NCBI GenBank assembly: GCA_963977065.1
Contig: CAXBNF010000012.1
Location: 1-64,000 of the forward strand
Source: Planktosalinus sp963977065
GTDB lineage: Bacteria; Bacteroidota; Bacteroidia; Flavobacteriales; Flavobacteriaceae
Reading direction: 5' to 3'
Length of the DNA: 64,000 bases
The translations under genes and the position numbers were made by a program. The notes beneath the pieces were generated by a model. That model ran no database searches. It was given only the letters and a program-made list of their open reading frames with translations, and was not told the origin of the DNA. This document shows, piece after piece, positions 7,302 to 16,793 of the stretch; position 1 is the stretch's first letter; each line of letters opens with the position of its first letter.

Positions 7302-8765
7302 TTATTGTTGTGTCCAGTTATTTGCATAATCACAATCAGCATAATCTTTATTGATGTTGATGTATGTTTCACTGATTTTATCTTCTTGCCATTTTTCTAT
7401 TGCCTTGATTCGTTTTTGGGTGAGAGCCAACTCTCTTATTTTTTCATAATCCAAAGAATAATCTGCAACATGTTCTTCAAAACGGTTTGTGACGGTAAGT
7501 ATTTTAAAACGTTTTCTGCCGGTTCTATCCTCATCAATATATACAGGTGAAATTTCACCGTCTCCCAAATTATAAACCTGCGCACTTAGGTTTGGATCCA
7601 TTTTTGTCAATTCAAAACGGGTATCACCGGTTACAGGATTGATTAATTGACCGCCATTATTTCTGGTTTCTTTTTCATCAGATTCAGAGCGGGCTGCATC
7701 TGCAAAAGATAGTTCACCTTTAACAATTTTTTCCCTGATGTTATCTATTTCAGCTCTTGCTTTTTGTATTGTGGCTTCATCCACTCTGGGGATTTTTAGT
7801 ACATGTCTTACATCCCTTTCTTGACCTCTAACCCTTTCAACATAAATGATGTGATAACCAAATTCAGTTTCAAATGGCTCGCTTACTTCGCCTTCTTGTA
7901 TTGAAAAAGCAACATCTTTAAATTCCTTTACGAAAGAACTTTTCCTGCTTAAACTTATAAGGCCTCCTCTTGAAGCGGCACCGGGTTCATCTGAATAAAG
8001 AACTACTTTTGTAGTAAAGCTGGCTCCGTTTTCTACAACATCCCTGCGGTGTTCATTCAATTCATTAATGACTCTTTGTTTTGCTTCAGGAGTTATTTCG
8101 GGTTCAATTACAATTTGAGCTACTTCAAGCTCTGCTCCAAAAATGGGTCTGTCTTCTTCCGGAATGGATTGAAAAAATTGCCTTACTTCTTCAGGGGTAA
8201 CTTCTACATCCTGATAGATTTTTTCCTGCATCATTGCAGCAAGCTGATTGTTTTTTATAATTTCAAAGAGTTCTCTGCGCATTTCTGCCATAGAATTCTT
8301 TTTGTAGAATTGATATACTTTTTCTTCTGAACCAAGCTGGCCAACCATATATTCAATTTGCTGGTCCAACCGGCCGTTTATTTCAGCTTCAGAAACTACA
8401 ATACTATCCTGAACGGCGTGGTGTGCATAGAGTTTATCCTCTAAAAGCTTTCCAAATAGTTCACAACGGGTAATTTCTGAGGTGGAGATGCTTTGTTGTT
8501 GCAGTTCCAGATATGTCTTATCGATATCGCTTTCCAAAACAATATAGTCACCCACTACCCCAATAACCCCATCTATTTTAAATCTCTTTTGGGTTTTGGT
8601 AGTATCATTAAGAGGTGCTTGTGCAGATTGGATTTCAATATTGCTTTTATCGTCAATAATGAGGGTCTCATCCTGTGCAAAAGCTCCCATTGTTAAACTC
8701 ATTAAGAGTAAAACTATGCCGCTTTTTTTATTGATAAACTTCAAAATTTTTGGTTCTAATTGCAT
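7302..8765 (-). CDS. surA: SurA-like periplasmic peptidyl-prolyl isomerase
   Basis: A 487-residue exported chaperone/isomerase for outer-membrane proteins. An N-terminal signal (hydrophobic IVLLLMSLTMGAFAQ) is followed by a SurA-type N-domain with the conserved RCELFGKLLEDKL segment, then two parvulin domains; the first ends in FGYHIIYVERV and the second spans roughly residues 310-410. The ATG at 8765 overlaps the end of the upstream gene by 38 bases; a TTG a few codons inside is an alternative start. It is the third exported isomerase-type protein in a row and is probably co-transcribed with MoxR. Confidence 0.9.
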   Translation of the reverse strand: MQLEPKILKFINKKSGIVLLLMSLTMGAFAQDETLIIDDKSNIEIQSAQAPLNDTTKTQKRFKIDGVIGVVGDYIVLESDIDKTYLELQQQSISTSEITRCELFGKLLEDKLYAHHAVQDSIVVSEAEINGRLDQQIEYMVGQLGSEEKVYQFYKKNSMAEMRRELFEIIKNNQLAAMMQEKIYQDVEVTPEEVRQFFQSIPEEDRPIFGAELEVAQIVIEPEITPEAKQRVINELNEHRRDVVENGASFTTKVVLYSDEPGAASRGGLISLSRKSSFVKEFKDVAFSIQEGEVSEPFETEFGYHIIYVERVRGQERDVRHVLKIPRVDEATIQKARAEIDNIREKIVKGELSFADAARSESDEKETRNNGGQLINPVTGDTRFELTKMDPNLSAQVYNLGDGEISPVYIDEDRTGRKRFKILTVTNRFEEHVADYSLDYEKIRELALTQKRIKAIEKWQEDKISETYININKDYADCDYANNWTQQ

Positions 8766-9576
8766 CTTGTAATATATCTTTTTCTAAATTTTTAATAATA
8801 TCCAGTTTTCTCTTGTTGAGTATAATTTGTTCTATAGTGGGTTTTACATAGGAAAGTGGTGCTAAATCATTTTGAGAAAGCACATCTTTAACATAAATCA
8901 AATATACTCCTAAAGAATCTTGTAACTCCAATCTATTTGATTTTTTTAACAATTCACTGTAGTTTTCTGCTGTTACTACTGCGATTTTATTCTTTACAGT
9001 TTGTGCTTGAACCCATATGGAATCGTTAAGTGAAATGGTTTTAAATTGTATGGATTTTTCTTCAATGGCTTTTTTATCTTTTTCGCTAAAATTAAAAAGC
9101 TGTTGTTTTAATTCATTGACGCTTCGATTTTCTTTTCCAACATGTAGATACCGCAATTGAACTAAATCTTCATTCAAAAGGAAGTTATCTTTATTTTGTT
9201 CATAAAAGCTTTGTAATTCACTTTCACTTATTTCTGTATTGAGTGATTGTGTAGCAATAATATCAACATAGCCTTTTGTATATAGGTCTGTTCTGTAGTT
9301 TGCTACCAGTTCATCATAAGCATCGAGCTTTTCCTGGGAAAGATTGACTTTTGCTTTGTCTAAAAGCAACTTTTGTGTAGCCCATTTATCAATAAAAGTA
9401 TTTACCAAAACAATACTGTCTTCTTTGGAGGTTCCCGGTCCCACAATGTTTTCTAGGTCATCACGATACAGGAAATGACTTCCAACTTTTGCAATAACCT
9501 CTTTATCAATTTCTTTTTCAAAAAAGTGACAGGAAGAGAAAAAAAATAGAATAAATAATAGTAAAGTGGGTTTCAT
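8728..9576 (-). CDS. lipoprotein with SurA/PPIase-like N-domain
   Basis: A 282-residue predicted lipoprotein: the signal peptide LLLFILFFFSSC ends in a lipobox with Cys16. The mature part (KVGSHFLYRDDLENIVG, then DKWATQKLLLDKAKVNL and SESELQSFYEQNKDNFLL) resembles SurA N-domains and parvulin-associated helical regions, but no complete parvulin domain is evident. It is probably a periplasmic chaperone anchored to a membrane. It lies 4 bases after the two-parvulin gene and overlaps the SurA-like gene, so the three are translated from one message. Confidence 0.78.
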   Translation of the reverse strand: MKPTLLLFILFFFSSCHFFEKEIDKEVIAKVGSHFLYRDDLENIVGPGTSKEDSIVLVNTFIDKWATQKLLLDKAKVNLSQEKLDAYDELVANYRTDLYTKGYVDIIATQSLNTEISESELQSFYEQNKDNFLLNEDLVQLRYLHVGKENRSVNELKQQLFNFSEKDKKAIEEKSIQFKTISLNDSIWVQAQTVKNKIAVVTAENYSELLKKSNRLELQDSLGVYLIYVKDVLSQNDLAPLSYVKPTIEQIILNKRKLDIIKNLEKDILQDAIRTKNFEVYQ

Positions 9577-9580
9577 TAAA

Positions 9581-11539
9581 TTAGTTCAAGACACTTTTGT
9601 TTATGGTAACATTGTATTTTTTTTGAAGTTGTTTCATCCATTCTTTTTCAAGATGTGATTGATAATCACTCATTACACGACCTCTCACTTCATCGAGTTC
9701 TTTAAATGTTTGTGGAATGACGTCTTCAACCTTTACAACGATGAATTGAGACGAGTTAGTACTTTTCTCTGTTGAAATATCATAAACTTTAGAAACACCG
9801 TTTGTGGTTTTAAAGTTTGAGGGAAGTATGGAGTTACCCATTTCAAAAGTTCCTTCTGTTAGGATCACATTAACGACTTCTTCTGTATTGAAGGTGCCTT
9901 TTATATCTTCAACAGTAGCGTTTTTGTTTAAGATCTTTTTGATTTGAGTTGCTATTTTTTTATCAGATGTGGAAGCTATCAATCCTTTGACTCTGGTATT
10001 CCATATGTAAGATTGTCTATTGCTTTCAAAATAGGTGTTCATACCAATGGTGTCTGTCTTTGAAGGCTCCCAGATATTTTTTTGCATTAAATCATAAATG
10101 AGCAAACCGTCTTTATATTCAGATAAAAGGTTTGCAAATTCTTGATTTTCTTCTTCCAAGCTAATTTTAAAAAATTCATCGAGCATCATTTCTTGAAACT
10201 GTTCATAATATTTTAGGAGTTGTAATTCTTTTGAATTACTTACCGCACCTTTTTTTTGATTCTCTTCAATAAAGTTTGCAAAATCAGAAAATAAATATTC
10301 CTTATTTCCAATTTTAAAAGCTGTTTTGTCTAAATCGGAAGGATGGCTTGTTTTTTGCCATTTCCTTTTTATTAAACTGTCAGTCACAAAAGTATTAAAG
10401 AAAGGAAGCGGATTTTCAATTTCTTGGAAGTTGTATTTTTCCTTAATACTTTCATTTACAGATTTTACAATAACTTTAGACCTGTCAGAACTTTTCACTC
10501 TGCGAAACAATTCGTCTTTTGATTCTTCATAACTTTCTTTAGGATGTCTTTCAATCAACTTGATGATATGCCAACCAAATTTTGTTTTTACAGGTTCTGA
10601 AATGTCTCCCGGGTTTTTTAAATTAAATGAAGTTTCTTCAAATATTGGCGCATTTAACCTTCCAGACCCAAAACGATTTAGAAGCCCTCCATTTCTAGCA
10701 GAGCCCTGGTCCTCAGAAAATTGCCTTGCCAAATCACCAAAATCTTCCCCTTGATTTACTCTATTTAAAATTTCATTGATTCTTTGTAGAGCCGCTTCAT
10801 CGTTACCATCGTTCTTATTTGCAATCATAATATGTGCAACCGTTACCTCGTTTGAAACAGGTCTGCGTCCATTCACTTTTAATATGTGATATCCAAATTG
10901 AGTTCTAATCACGTCTGAAACTCCTCCCACCGGAGTATTGTATGCAGCAGTTTCAAAAGGATAAACCATTCCCAATCCTTTAAAATAACCCAATGAACCG
11001 CCGCTTTCCTTTGCGTTTGGTTCTTCAGAATATTCTTTAGCAAGGGTTTCAAAGTCCTGACCGGCTATCGCTTTTCCTCTGATTTCTAAAATCTTATTGT
11101 AGGCATCTAGGGTATCTTTTGCTGTAGAATTTAAAGATAACCTGATGAGTATGTGGCTGGCATTAACCTCCTCCTGCAATCTCTCGTATGCTTCAAGCAT
11201 TAATTCTTCTGTAATATCTTGCTCATACAAATAGTTGTTAGCCAATTGATTTCTGTAACTATTAAATTCTTTTATAAAAGCTGGGTTTAAATGAAGTTCT
11301 TGAGAATAAGCCTCCTTTGTTTTAAGCTTGTAATTAACAAACAAATCTAAATAGGCTTCTTTTGTTCTTTGATTTTCATCCTGAACCATTTCTAAGTTTT
11401 TCTCATAAACCCTTGTAAATTCATCCATATAAACAGGTTCATCATCAATTGTTAAAAGAATTTTCTTATCCGCATTTTGCGAAAATGTTAAAGCTGCAAT
11501 TGATAGAAAAAAAGTTACAAAAACCGTGCGTAGCTTCAT
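9581..11539 (-). CDS. exported peptidyl-prolyl isomerase with two parvulin domains
   Basis: A 652-residue protein with signal peptide MKLRTVFVTFFLSIAALTFSQ. After an N-terminal helical domain (TRVYEKNLEMV...YKLKTKEAYS) come two parvulin repeats: the first contains ASHILIRLS...GGSLGYF and QFGYHILKVNGRRP, the second VAHIMIANK...NGGLLNRFG and FGWHIIKLIERHP. A long C-terminal part without a recognised fold follows. The frame is open to 11593, but that codon lies in the -33 promoter element, so the ATG at 11539 is the start. It is the first gene of the operon. Confidence 0.9.
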   Translation of the reverse strand: MKLRTVFVTFFLSIAALTFSQNADKKILLTIDDEPVYMDEFTRVYEKNLEMVQDENQRTKEAYLDLFVNYKLKTKEAYSQELHLNPAFIKEFNSYRNQLANNYLYEQDITEELMLEAYERLQEEVNASHILIRLSLNSTAKDTLDAYNKILEIRGKAIAGQDFETLAKEYSEEPNAKESGGSLGYFKGLGMVYPFETAAYNTPVGGVSDVIRTQFGYHILKVNGRRPVSNEVTVAHIMIANKNDGNDEAALQRINEILNRVNQGEDFGDLARQFSEDQGSARNGGLLNRFGSGRLNAPIFEETSFNLKNPGDISEPVKTKFGWHIIKLIERHPKESYEESKDELFRRVKSSDRSKVIVKSVNESIKEKYNFQEIENPLPFFNTFVTDSLIKRKWQKTSHPSDLDKTAFKIGNKEYLFSDFANFIEENQKKGAVSNSKELQLLKYYEQFQEMMLDEFFKISLEEENQEFANLLSEYKDGLLIYDLMQKNIWEPSKTDTIGMNTYFESNRQSYIWNTRVKGLIASTSDKKIATQIKKILNKNATVEDIKGTFNTEEVVNVILTEGTFEMGNSILPSNFKTTNGVSKVYDISTEKSTNSSQFIVVKVEDVIPQTFKELDEVRGRVMSDYQSHLEKEWMKQLQKKYNVTINKSVLN

Positions 11540-11563
11540 AATATTTATTTTTTTTAGTAACTG

Positions 11564-11593
11564 CAAAAATAACAAAATTGAAATGGTAAACAA
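11564..11593 (-). promoter_or_regulatory. promoter of the periplasmic isomerase operon
   Basis: On the minus strand, TTG (11591-11593), a 19-bp spacer and TATTTTTG (11564-11571). It matches the Bacteroidota consensus well and also excludes the upstream start at 11593. Confidence 0.75.
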
Positions 11594-11767
11594 GGATCAA
11601 TCCTTAACATAATCCTAAAATATTAAATAGATTTATTTAAGAAAATTGTGTAGTTAATTATTCACATTTAATGCATAGATTGCTTAAAACTCAAATAAGA
11701 TTTAAAAGTGTTTTTTATCATCAACAATAAACAAAAGAGATAATTCTTTAATTGTAACCAAACCCAA

Positions 11768-11798
11768 TTGCGGTTCAAATATTTTTCACTTATTTTTG
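11768..11798 (+). promoter_or_regulatory. promoter of the OmpH/Skp gene
   Basis: TTG (11768-11770), a 20-bp spacer and TATTTTTG (11791-11798), 18 bases before the start codon. It diverges from the isomerase operon. Confidence 0.72.
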
Positions 11799-11816
11799 CA
11801 GGCAAATAAAACAAAG

Positions 11817-12332
11817 ATGATGAAATATTTTACTCTTGCCCTTATTATTTTAGTGACCACTGTCACAGTACAAGGCCAATCAAAGCTTGGTACCATTGAT
11901 GTAGATTTTATTCTGTCTAAAATGCCGGAAATTGAAACTGTTCAAAAGGACCTTAAAACCTATGGAGAAACACTTGACTCCCAACTTCAGGAAAAAATGA
12001 CTGCATATCAAGCAAAACTTGATGAGTACAATAAAAATGTTGAAAGTTATACAGAACAGCAAATCACAGAAGAACAAACCGCAATTTTTACCCTCGAAGA
12101 GGATATCACAAAGTTTAGACAAAACGGAATTCAATTGATGCGCATCAAAGAAGACGAGCTCAAACGCCCCCTCTACTTGAAGATTGCAGAGGTTATGGAT
12201 GTTATAGCCAAAGAGCAAAACTTCACTCAAATACTCAACACAAGTGCAGATTCCAGTGTCGTTTATCTGGACCCAAAACTTGACATCACAATTGCGGTAC
12301 TTGCAAAAATGGGTATTGAAGTAGAAGAGTAG
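11817..12332 (+). CDS. OmpH/Skp family periplasmic chaperone
   Basis: A 171-residue OmpH/Skp-like protein. The signal peptide (FTLALIILVTTVTVQGQ) is followed by the typical SKLGTIDVDFILSKMPE start and a long charged coiled-coil arm (about residues 50-120: tandem Lys/Glu/Gln stretches with a tyrosine-rich middle), then the return strand region FTQILNTSADSSVVYLD. Skp holds unfolded outer-membrane proteins in the periplasm. The frame opens at 11796 inside the -7 box, so ATG 11817 (or 11820) is chosen. It is divergent from the isomerase operon. Confidence 0.9.
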   Translation: MMKYFTLALIILVTTVTVQGQSKLGTIDVDFILSKMPEIETVQKDLKTYGETLDSQLQEKMTAYQAKLDEYNKNVESYTEQQITEEQTAIFTLEEDITKFRQNGIQLMRIKEDELKRPLYLKIAEVMDVIAKEQNFTQILNTSADSSVVYLDPKLDITIAVLAKMGIEVEE

Positions 12333-12509
12333 TTTTTAGACAATAGATGATAGAATTTAGACTATAGACTTGTTGGGTGACTGGTTAATTGTAAGTGGGT
12401 ATTGGTGATTGGTTGTGGTTTAATCTTGAAAACTGTAATTGAAACTGAACCTGAAACCTCAAACTTGACACGAGCGAAGCGAACTGTGTGAAGCAAAACC
12501 TGAAACCCT

Positions 12510-12749
12510 ATGCCGGAACAGATAAAACTTATTTGGGATTTTCACGGTCCTGACGCTGAAAAAACAGCAGCTCATCATCAAATTCACCTCAATCAATTTG
12601 CTGTAAGTGAACAATTAATCAATACCTTTTCAGGAACTGAATCACTTTCTGAGATGCACTTTATTGCATATTTAGTAGTTGAAAAAAAACAAATGATAAA
12701 AGTGAGGGATGCTTTAAAACCCCATCGCGGGTTTATATACAATCAATAA
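12510..12749 (+). CDS. small conserved hypothetical protein
   Basis: A 79-residue soluble protein with no recognised domain: histidine-rich start (LIWDFHGPDAEKTAAHHQIHL), a middle helix and a basic C-terminus (RDALKPHRGFIYNQ). The sequence is well balanced, codon use resembles neighbours and the start ATG is clear, so I take it as real. It converges with the PorV2-like gene, only 3 bases apart. The preceding 177-base spacer is made of degenerate short repeats (CTGAAAC-type) and holds no gene. Confidence 0.65.
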   Translation: MPEQIKLIWDFHGPDAEKTAAHHQIHLNQFAVSEQLINTFSGTESLSEMHFIAYLVVEKKQMIKVRDALKPHRGFIYNQ

Positions 12750-12752
12750 AGA

Positions 12753-13838
12753 TTATCTGAATATATTCCAATCTACTTTCACTGAAAAAACATTGGAGTA
12801 CAAAGCGACACTTTGATCGCCAATATCTGTAAGGGCATAATCCACCTGAATTCCTTTATACTTAAAACCCACACCCATATTGGGCTGAAAGTTTATGCTT
12901 TCACTACCGTCAAGTTGAAGTACATTTTGAAAATTACCCACTCCTGCCCTCAGGAAAACCATTTCTATAAAACCAAATTCAAAACCCAATGCCGGGTCAA
13001 TACTAAACCCTCCTGTTGATATAATGTCATTTGTTTCTGCAAAACGAACATTGAGATTCATAGAGGCCAACAGCGAATAATCACCTCTGAATTCAAAAAG
13101 CCTACCGGCACCAATTTGAAGTTTTGGGATGGTAATTTCTGTAGATTCAGGCTCTTCTTGATTTTGACCTTCCACAGCTCCCTGAACATTCGCAAATTCA
13201 TCCTCATCAATAGTCCAGATGTTATAAGTGGTGGTTATGTCTCTGGCCATAATTCCAAAGCGCCAGTCCTTTTTCTCAAATTGTACGCCCACATCAAGAC
13301 CAAATCCCCAAGAAGAGGCAAACTTGCCAATCACTCGCCTGATTACCTTTGCGTTTACACCATAGTTTAAACCATCCAGAGGAAGCTTGCGGGCATATGA
13401 AAATGTAAACCCATAGTCTGCCGTTGAGAAAAGACTAATGCGATTGTAGTCAATATTACCTTGTTGGTCGATTAGCTGTGTGGTGTTTAAAATATCATCA
13501 ACACCAAATCGTATTGCTGAAAAACCAACAGCACTTCTGTCATCAAGTGGCATGGCAAAACCGGCATAATTATATGTTGCAATATTCGCAAAATAAGAAG
13601 CATGCATCAAGGAAAGTTGTTTGTCTTCGAGTTTAACCAAACCGGCCGGGTTCCAATAACCTGCATTCACATCTGAAGTAATGGCCGTCACAGCATTTGC
13701 CATTCCCAAGGCTGCAGCATCAACGCCAATATTCATAAACTCATTTGAATACTTTCTGACGGTCTGAGCTGACGCAAAAACAACTGAAAAAAATAACAGA
13801 ATTACAAACTTTATCTTCAAGGGCTTATTTTGATGCAA
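12753..13838 (-). CDS. PorV/PorQ-family outer-membrane protein (PorV2-like)
   Basis: A 361-residue beta-barrel protein related to PorV/PorQ of the type IX secretion system, of the type often annotated PorV2. The signal peptide (FVILLFFSVVFASAQ) precedes the family start SNEFMNIGVDAAALGMANAV and NAGYWNPAGLV, which are shared with PorV. The rest is alternating amphipathic strands ending in SVKVDWNIFR with a terminal aromatic/Phe-Arg. No ATG is present: the frame opens at a TTG (13838), and a second TTG at 13820 immediately before the signal peptide is plausible. A role in type IX export is inferred from family resemblance only. Confidence 0.82.
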   Translation of the reverse strand: MHQNKPLKIKFVILLFFSVVFASAQTVRKYSNEFMNIGVDAAALGMANAVTAITSDVNAGYWNPAGLVKLEDKQLSLMHASYFANIATYNYAGFAMPLDDRSAVGFSAIRFGVDDILNTTQLIDQQGNIDYNRISLFSTADYGFTFSYARKLPLDGLNYGVNAKVIRRVIGKFASSWGFGLDVGVQFEKKDWRFGIMARDITTTYNIWTIDEDEFANVQGAVEGQNQEEPESTEITIPKLQIGAGRLFEFRGDYSLLASMNLNVRFAETNDIISTGGFSIDPALGFEFGFIEMVFLRAGVGNFQNVLQLDGSESINFQPNMGVGFKYKGIQVDYALTDIGDQSVALYSNVFSVKVDWNIFR

Positions 13839-13947
13839 ATATCAGATTATATAATTCTACTAACTACAAAAAGTTAGAGTTATTGTTTAATTTTTACAGC
13901 TTAGACGAAAATTGTTTGCTATTTTTACAACACATAAAAAGCTATCT

Positions 13948-14688
13948 ATGTTAAAATTTATACCCAATTTTATCACCCTTTGTAATTTACTTTTTGGAAG
14001 TATCGCTGTCGTCTTTGCTATTCAAGGTAAGATTCCGCTTGCGGCGGGGTTTGTGATATTGGGAATTTTCTTTGATTTTTTTGATGGTCTGGCTGCCCGA
14101 GCTTTTAAAGTTGAGAGCCCGGTGGGCAAAGAGTTGGACTCTCTCGCAGATGTTGTAACTAGCGGTTTGGTACCTGGAATTATTATGATGCAACTTCTCT
14201 ATATGTCATCACTTGAAACGGTTCCTTTAAATCTTTGGGAAGAAGCCTCCCTGGATTTGAACTCTGAAGTTTTTTTACCGTTGCTTGGTTTACTCATCAC
14301 CCTTGCTTCTGCATATCGATTGGCAAAATTTAATGTTGATGAAAGACAAATATCTTCCTTCATTGGACTACCCACCCCTGCAAATGCTTTGTGGATAATC
14401 AGTTTACCTTTGATTTTGATTTATCAGCCATCAGAATTGGCCTCAGAAATCTTGCTTAATAAGTGGGTATTGATTTTTTTGACACTGTTGAGTTGTTATC
14501 TTTTGAATGCCAACATAAAATTATTTTCGCTGAAGTTTAAAACTAGAGGTTTCAAAGCAAATTCCTTGCGCTACATTTTCTTAATCCTAAGTATAGCTTT
14601 GCTTATTGTATTTTGGTTTGTGGCAGTACCCTTGATTATCTCTTTATATGTGCTCCTTTCGCTTTTAGCGAAAAAAGAAGTTGTTTAA
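13948..14688 (+). CDS. pssA: CDP-diacylglycerol-serine O-phosphatidyltransferase
   Basis: A 246-residue integral membrane enzyme making phosphatidylserine from CDP-diacylglycerol and serine. The complete CDP-alcohol phosphotransferase motif is present: D46-G-x2-A50-R51-x8-G60-x3-D64-x3-D68. Further hydrophobic segments follow to the C-terminus. The frame is open from 13912, but the ATG at 13948 begins the conserved MLKFIPNFITLCNLLFG. It converges with lptB, the two stop regions overlapping by 4 bases. Confidence 0.95.
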   Translation: MLKFIPNFITLCNLLFGSIAVVFAIQGKIPLAAGFVILGIFFDFFDGLAARAFKVESPVGKELDSLADVVTSGLVPGIIMMQLLYMSSLETVPLNLWEEASLDLNSEVFLPLLGLLITLASAYRLAKFNVDERQISSFIGLPTPANALWIISLPLILIYQPSELASEILLNKWVLIFLTLLSCYLLNANIKLFSLKFKTRGFKANSLRYIFLILSIALLIVFWFVAVPLIISLYVLLSLLAKKEVV

Positions 14689-15434
14689 AGTGATTTAAAA
14701 TCCAGTTTCTTTTTGCGCAATTCAAAGTTTTGACCTAAATACACTTTTCTTACCATCTCGTCTGCCGCCAGTTCTTCCGGAATTCCATGTTTGAGGATGC
14801 TTCCTTCAAACATTAAATAAGTGCGGTCTGTAATAGCGAGGGTTTCCTGAACATTGTGGTCTGTGATAAGAATTCCAATGTTTTTATCCTTGAGTTGCGC
14901 CACAATGCGTTGAATATCTTCTACGGCCACCGGGTCAACACCGGCAAAAGGTTCATCAAGAAGTATGAATGAAGGGTTTGTAGCAAGTGCTCTGGCGATT
15001 TCAGTACGTCTGCGCTCCCCTCCTGAAAGTAAATCACCCCGGTTTTTCCTGATGTGTCCCAAACCAAATTCTTCTATTAAAGATTCCATTCTTTGATGTT
15101 GTTCTTCTTTAGAAAGATTTGTGAGTTGCAAGACGCTTAAAATATTTTCCTCGATGCTCAATTTCCTGAATACAGATGCTTCTTGAGCCAAATAACCAAT
15201 CCCATTTTGTGCTCTTTTGTACATGGCATATTTTGTGATTTCAGTCTCATTGAGGAATATTTTACCTTTATTGGGCTTGATCAGACCCACAATCATATAA
15301 AAAGAGGTAGTTTTACCGGCACCATTTGGTCCGAGAAGTCCCACAATTTCTCCTTGATTAACTTCAACATCAATGCCTTTTACAACATCGCGTCCTTTAT
15401 ATGTTTTGACTAAATTTTCTGCTCTTAATTTCAT
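14685..15434 (-). CDS. lptB: LPS export ABC transporter ATPase LptB
   Basis: A 249-residue ABC ATPase: Walker A GPNGAGKT (35-42), Q-loop AQEASVF, signature LSGGE (136-140), Walker B ILLDEP (157-162) and the H-loop in ITDHNV. Together with GVDPVAVEDIQ this is characteristic of LptB, which powers lipopolysaccharide extraction with LptFG (not in the window). It is the last of a minus-strand run with the AhpD-like gene, tatC and kdsD, spaced 44-103 bases apart except for tatC/kdsD. Confidence 0.93.
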   Translation of the reverse strand: MKLRAENLVKTYKGRDVVKGIDVEVNQGEIVGLLGPNGAGKTTSFYMIVGLIKPNKGKIFLNETEITKYAMYKRAQNGIGYLAQEASVFRKLSIEENILSVLQLTNLSKEEQHQRMESLIEEFGLGHIRKNRGDLLSGGERRRTEIARALATNPSFILLDEPFAGVDPVAVEDIQRIVAQLKDKNIGILITDHNVQETLAITDRTYLMFEGSILKHGIPEELAADEMVRKVYLGQNFELRKKKLDFKSL

Positions 15435-15478
15435 AAAATTGTTTTAAAATGAACTTCAAGTCTGGGATTCAACTTCCT

Positions 15479-15829
15479 TTATTTTTTATCTTCTAAAGCC
15501 TCCCAAAACTCATAGGCCCTTCTTAAATGGGGAATCACAATGGTTCCTCCCACAAGTGTGGCAATACCAAGTGTTTCCATCACCTCTTCTTTAGTAACGT
15601 TTAGTTTGTGTGCAGATTGCAAATGGTAAGCAATACAGTCATCACAACGTAAAACGGCTGAAGCAACCAGACCCAATAATTCCTTGGTTTTTACATCCAA
15701 AGCTCCTTCCATATAGGCGTTTGTATCAAGATTAAAAATACGCTTAATCATTTTATTGTTATCGCCAAGGAGCTTTTCATTCATCCGTTCGCGATAGCTA
15801 TTGAATTCATCTACCTTATTATTTGACAT
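15479..15829 (-). CDS. carboxymuconolactone decarboxylase / AhpD-like protein
   Basis: A 116-residue all-helical protein of the CMD/AhpD family with the redox motif CDDCIAYH (two Cys and a following His) in the context VLRCDDCIAYHLQSAHK, and the ending TLVGGTIVIPHLRRAYEFWE. Such proteins act as thiol peroxidase-like or decarboxylase enzymes; the CxxC form suggests the AhpD-type redox activity. The frame opens at a TTG (15838); the ATG at 15829 is preferred. No peroxiredoxin gene is adjacent, so the partner is unknown. Confidence 0.85.
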   Translation of the reverse strand: MSNNKVDEFNSYRERMNEKLLGDNNKMIKRIFNLDTNAYMEGALDVKTKELLGLVASAVLRCDDCIAYHLQSAHKLNVTKEEVMETLGIATLVGGTIVIPHLRRAYEFWEALEDKK

Positions 15830-15941
15830 CGATTTCAAGTGTTTTTTTTTGGTTTAAGCCGTAAAATATTACGGCTGTACTTTAACTAATTTAATAAAAT
15901 TTGGTGTTTAGAATTTGGAGACTGATATTTATTAAATTTTA

Positions 15942-16793
15942 TCATTTTTTGCTTTTCTTGTCATCCCGAGCAGAGGCTCGGGATTGATTTCTAACAACAA
16001 TTTTAGAAATAACAATGCTTATTTCGTATAAAACTAAAATAGGAATCGCTACAATAATTTGACTTACAATATCTGGTGGTGTGATAATTGCAGAAATAAT
16101 AAGTACAACAACAAGCCCTATTTTTCGATATTTCTTTAATACCTCTGGTGTAACGAGTCCAATTTTAGTAAGAAAATAAATAATGATGGGCAGTTCAAAA
16201 ATCAAACCGGATGCAATTACAGAAGAACGCACCAATCCAATGTAACTGCTTAAATCAAAATCATTGAAAACTTCGCCACTCACTTGATAACTCCCCAGAA
16301 AATTGATAGATAAAGGGGTAATTACATAATAACCAAAAAGAACTCCTATAAAAAACAACAAAGAGGAAACAAAAATAAACCCTCGGGCTGTACTTCTTTC
16401 ATTTTGTAATAAACCGGGGCTTACAAATTTCCAGAATTCATAGATTACATAAGGAAATGCAATTACAAAACCGGCTGTAATTGAAGTCCAAATATGTGCT
16501 GAAAACTGCCCCGCCATAGTCCTGCTCTGAATCCTAAAAGGCAACTCATCAAAACAAAAGCTGTCCTGAAGTCCCACATACTGAGCAATATCACACAAAA
16601 CTCTGTATGTTACAAAGTCGGCACTTTTTGGTCCAAAAATAATAACGTCAAAAATAAAGTCTTTAGCAAGAAAAGCTGCCATACCAATAATGACAATACT
16701 CATTGTAGCTCTTATAAGGTGCCAACGCAGGTCTTCCAGATGGTCAAGAAAAGACATCTCTGCATTCGGGTTTTTCTTTTTGCGGGCTGCCAT
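15942..16793 (-). CDS. tatC: Sec-independent translocase subunit TatC
   Basis: A 283-residue TatC with six predicted membrane segments. The N-terminal MSFLDHLEDLRWHLIRA motif carries the signal-binding glutamates, and FVSPGLLQNERS is the conserved periplasmic/cytoplasmic loop. It exports folded proteins with TatA, which is not in the window. An insertion of about 25 residues after the first membrane segment (FCFDELPFRIQ) is typical of Bacteroidota TatC. Its start codon shares one base with the kdsD stop (TAATG), so the two are translationally coupled. Confidence 0.95.
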   Translation of the reverse strand: MAARKKKNPNAEMSFLDHLEDLRWHLIRATMSIVIIGMAAFLAKDFIFDVIIFGPKSADFVTYRVLCDIAQYVGLQDSFCFDELPFRIQSRTMAGQFSAHIWTSITAGFVIAFPYVIYEFWKFVSPGLLQNERSTARGFIFVSSLLFFIGVLFGYYVITPLSINFLGSYQVSGEVFNDFDLSSYIGLVRSSVIASGLIFELPIIIYFLTKIGLVTPEVLKKYRKIGLVVVLIISAIITPPDIVSQIIVAIPILVLYEISIVISKIVVRNQSRASARDDKKSKK

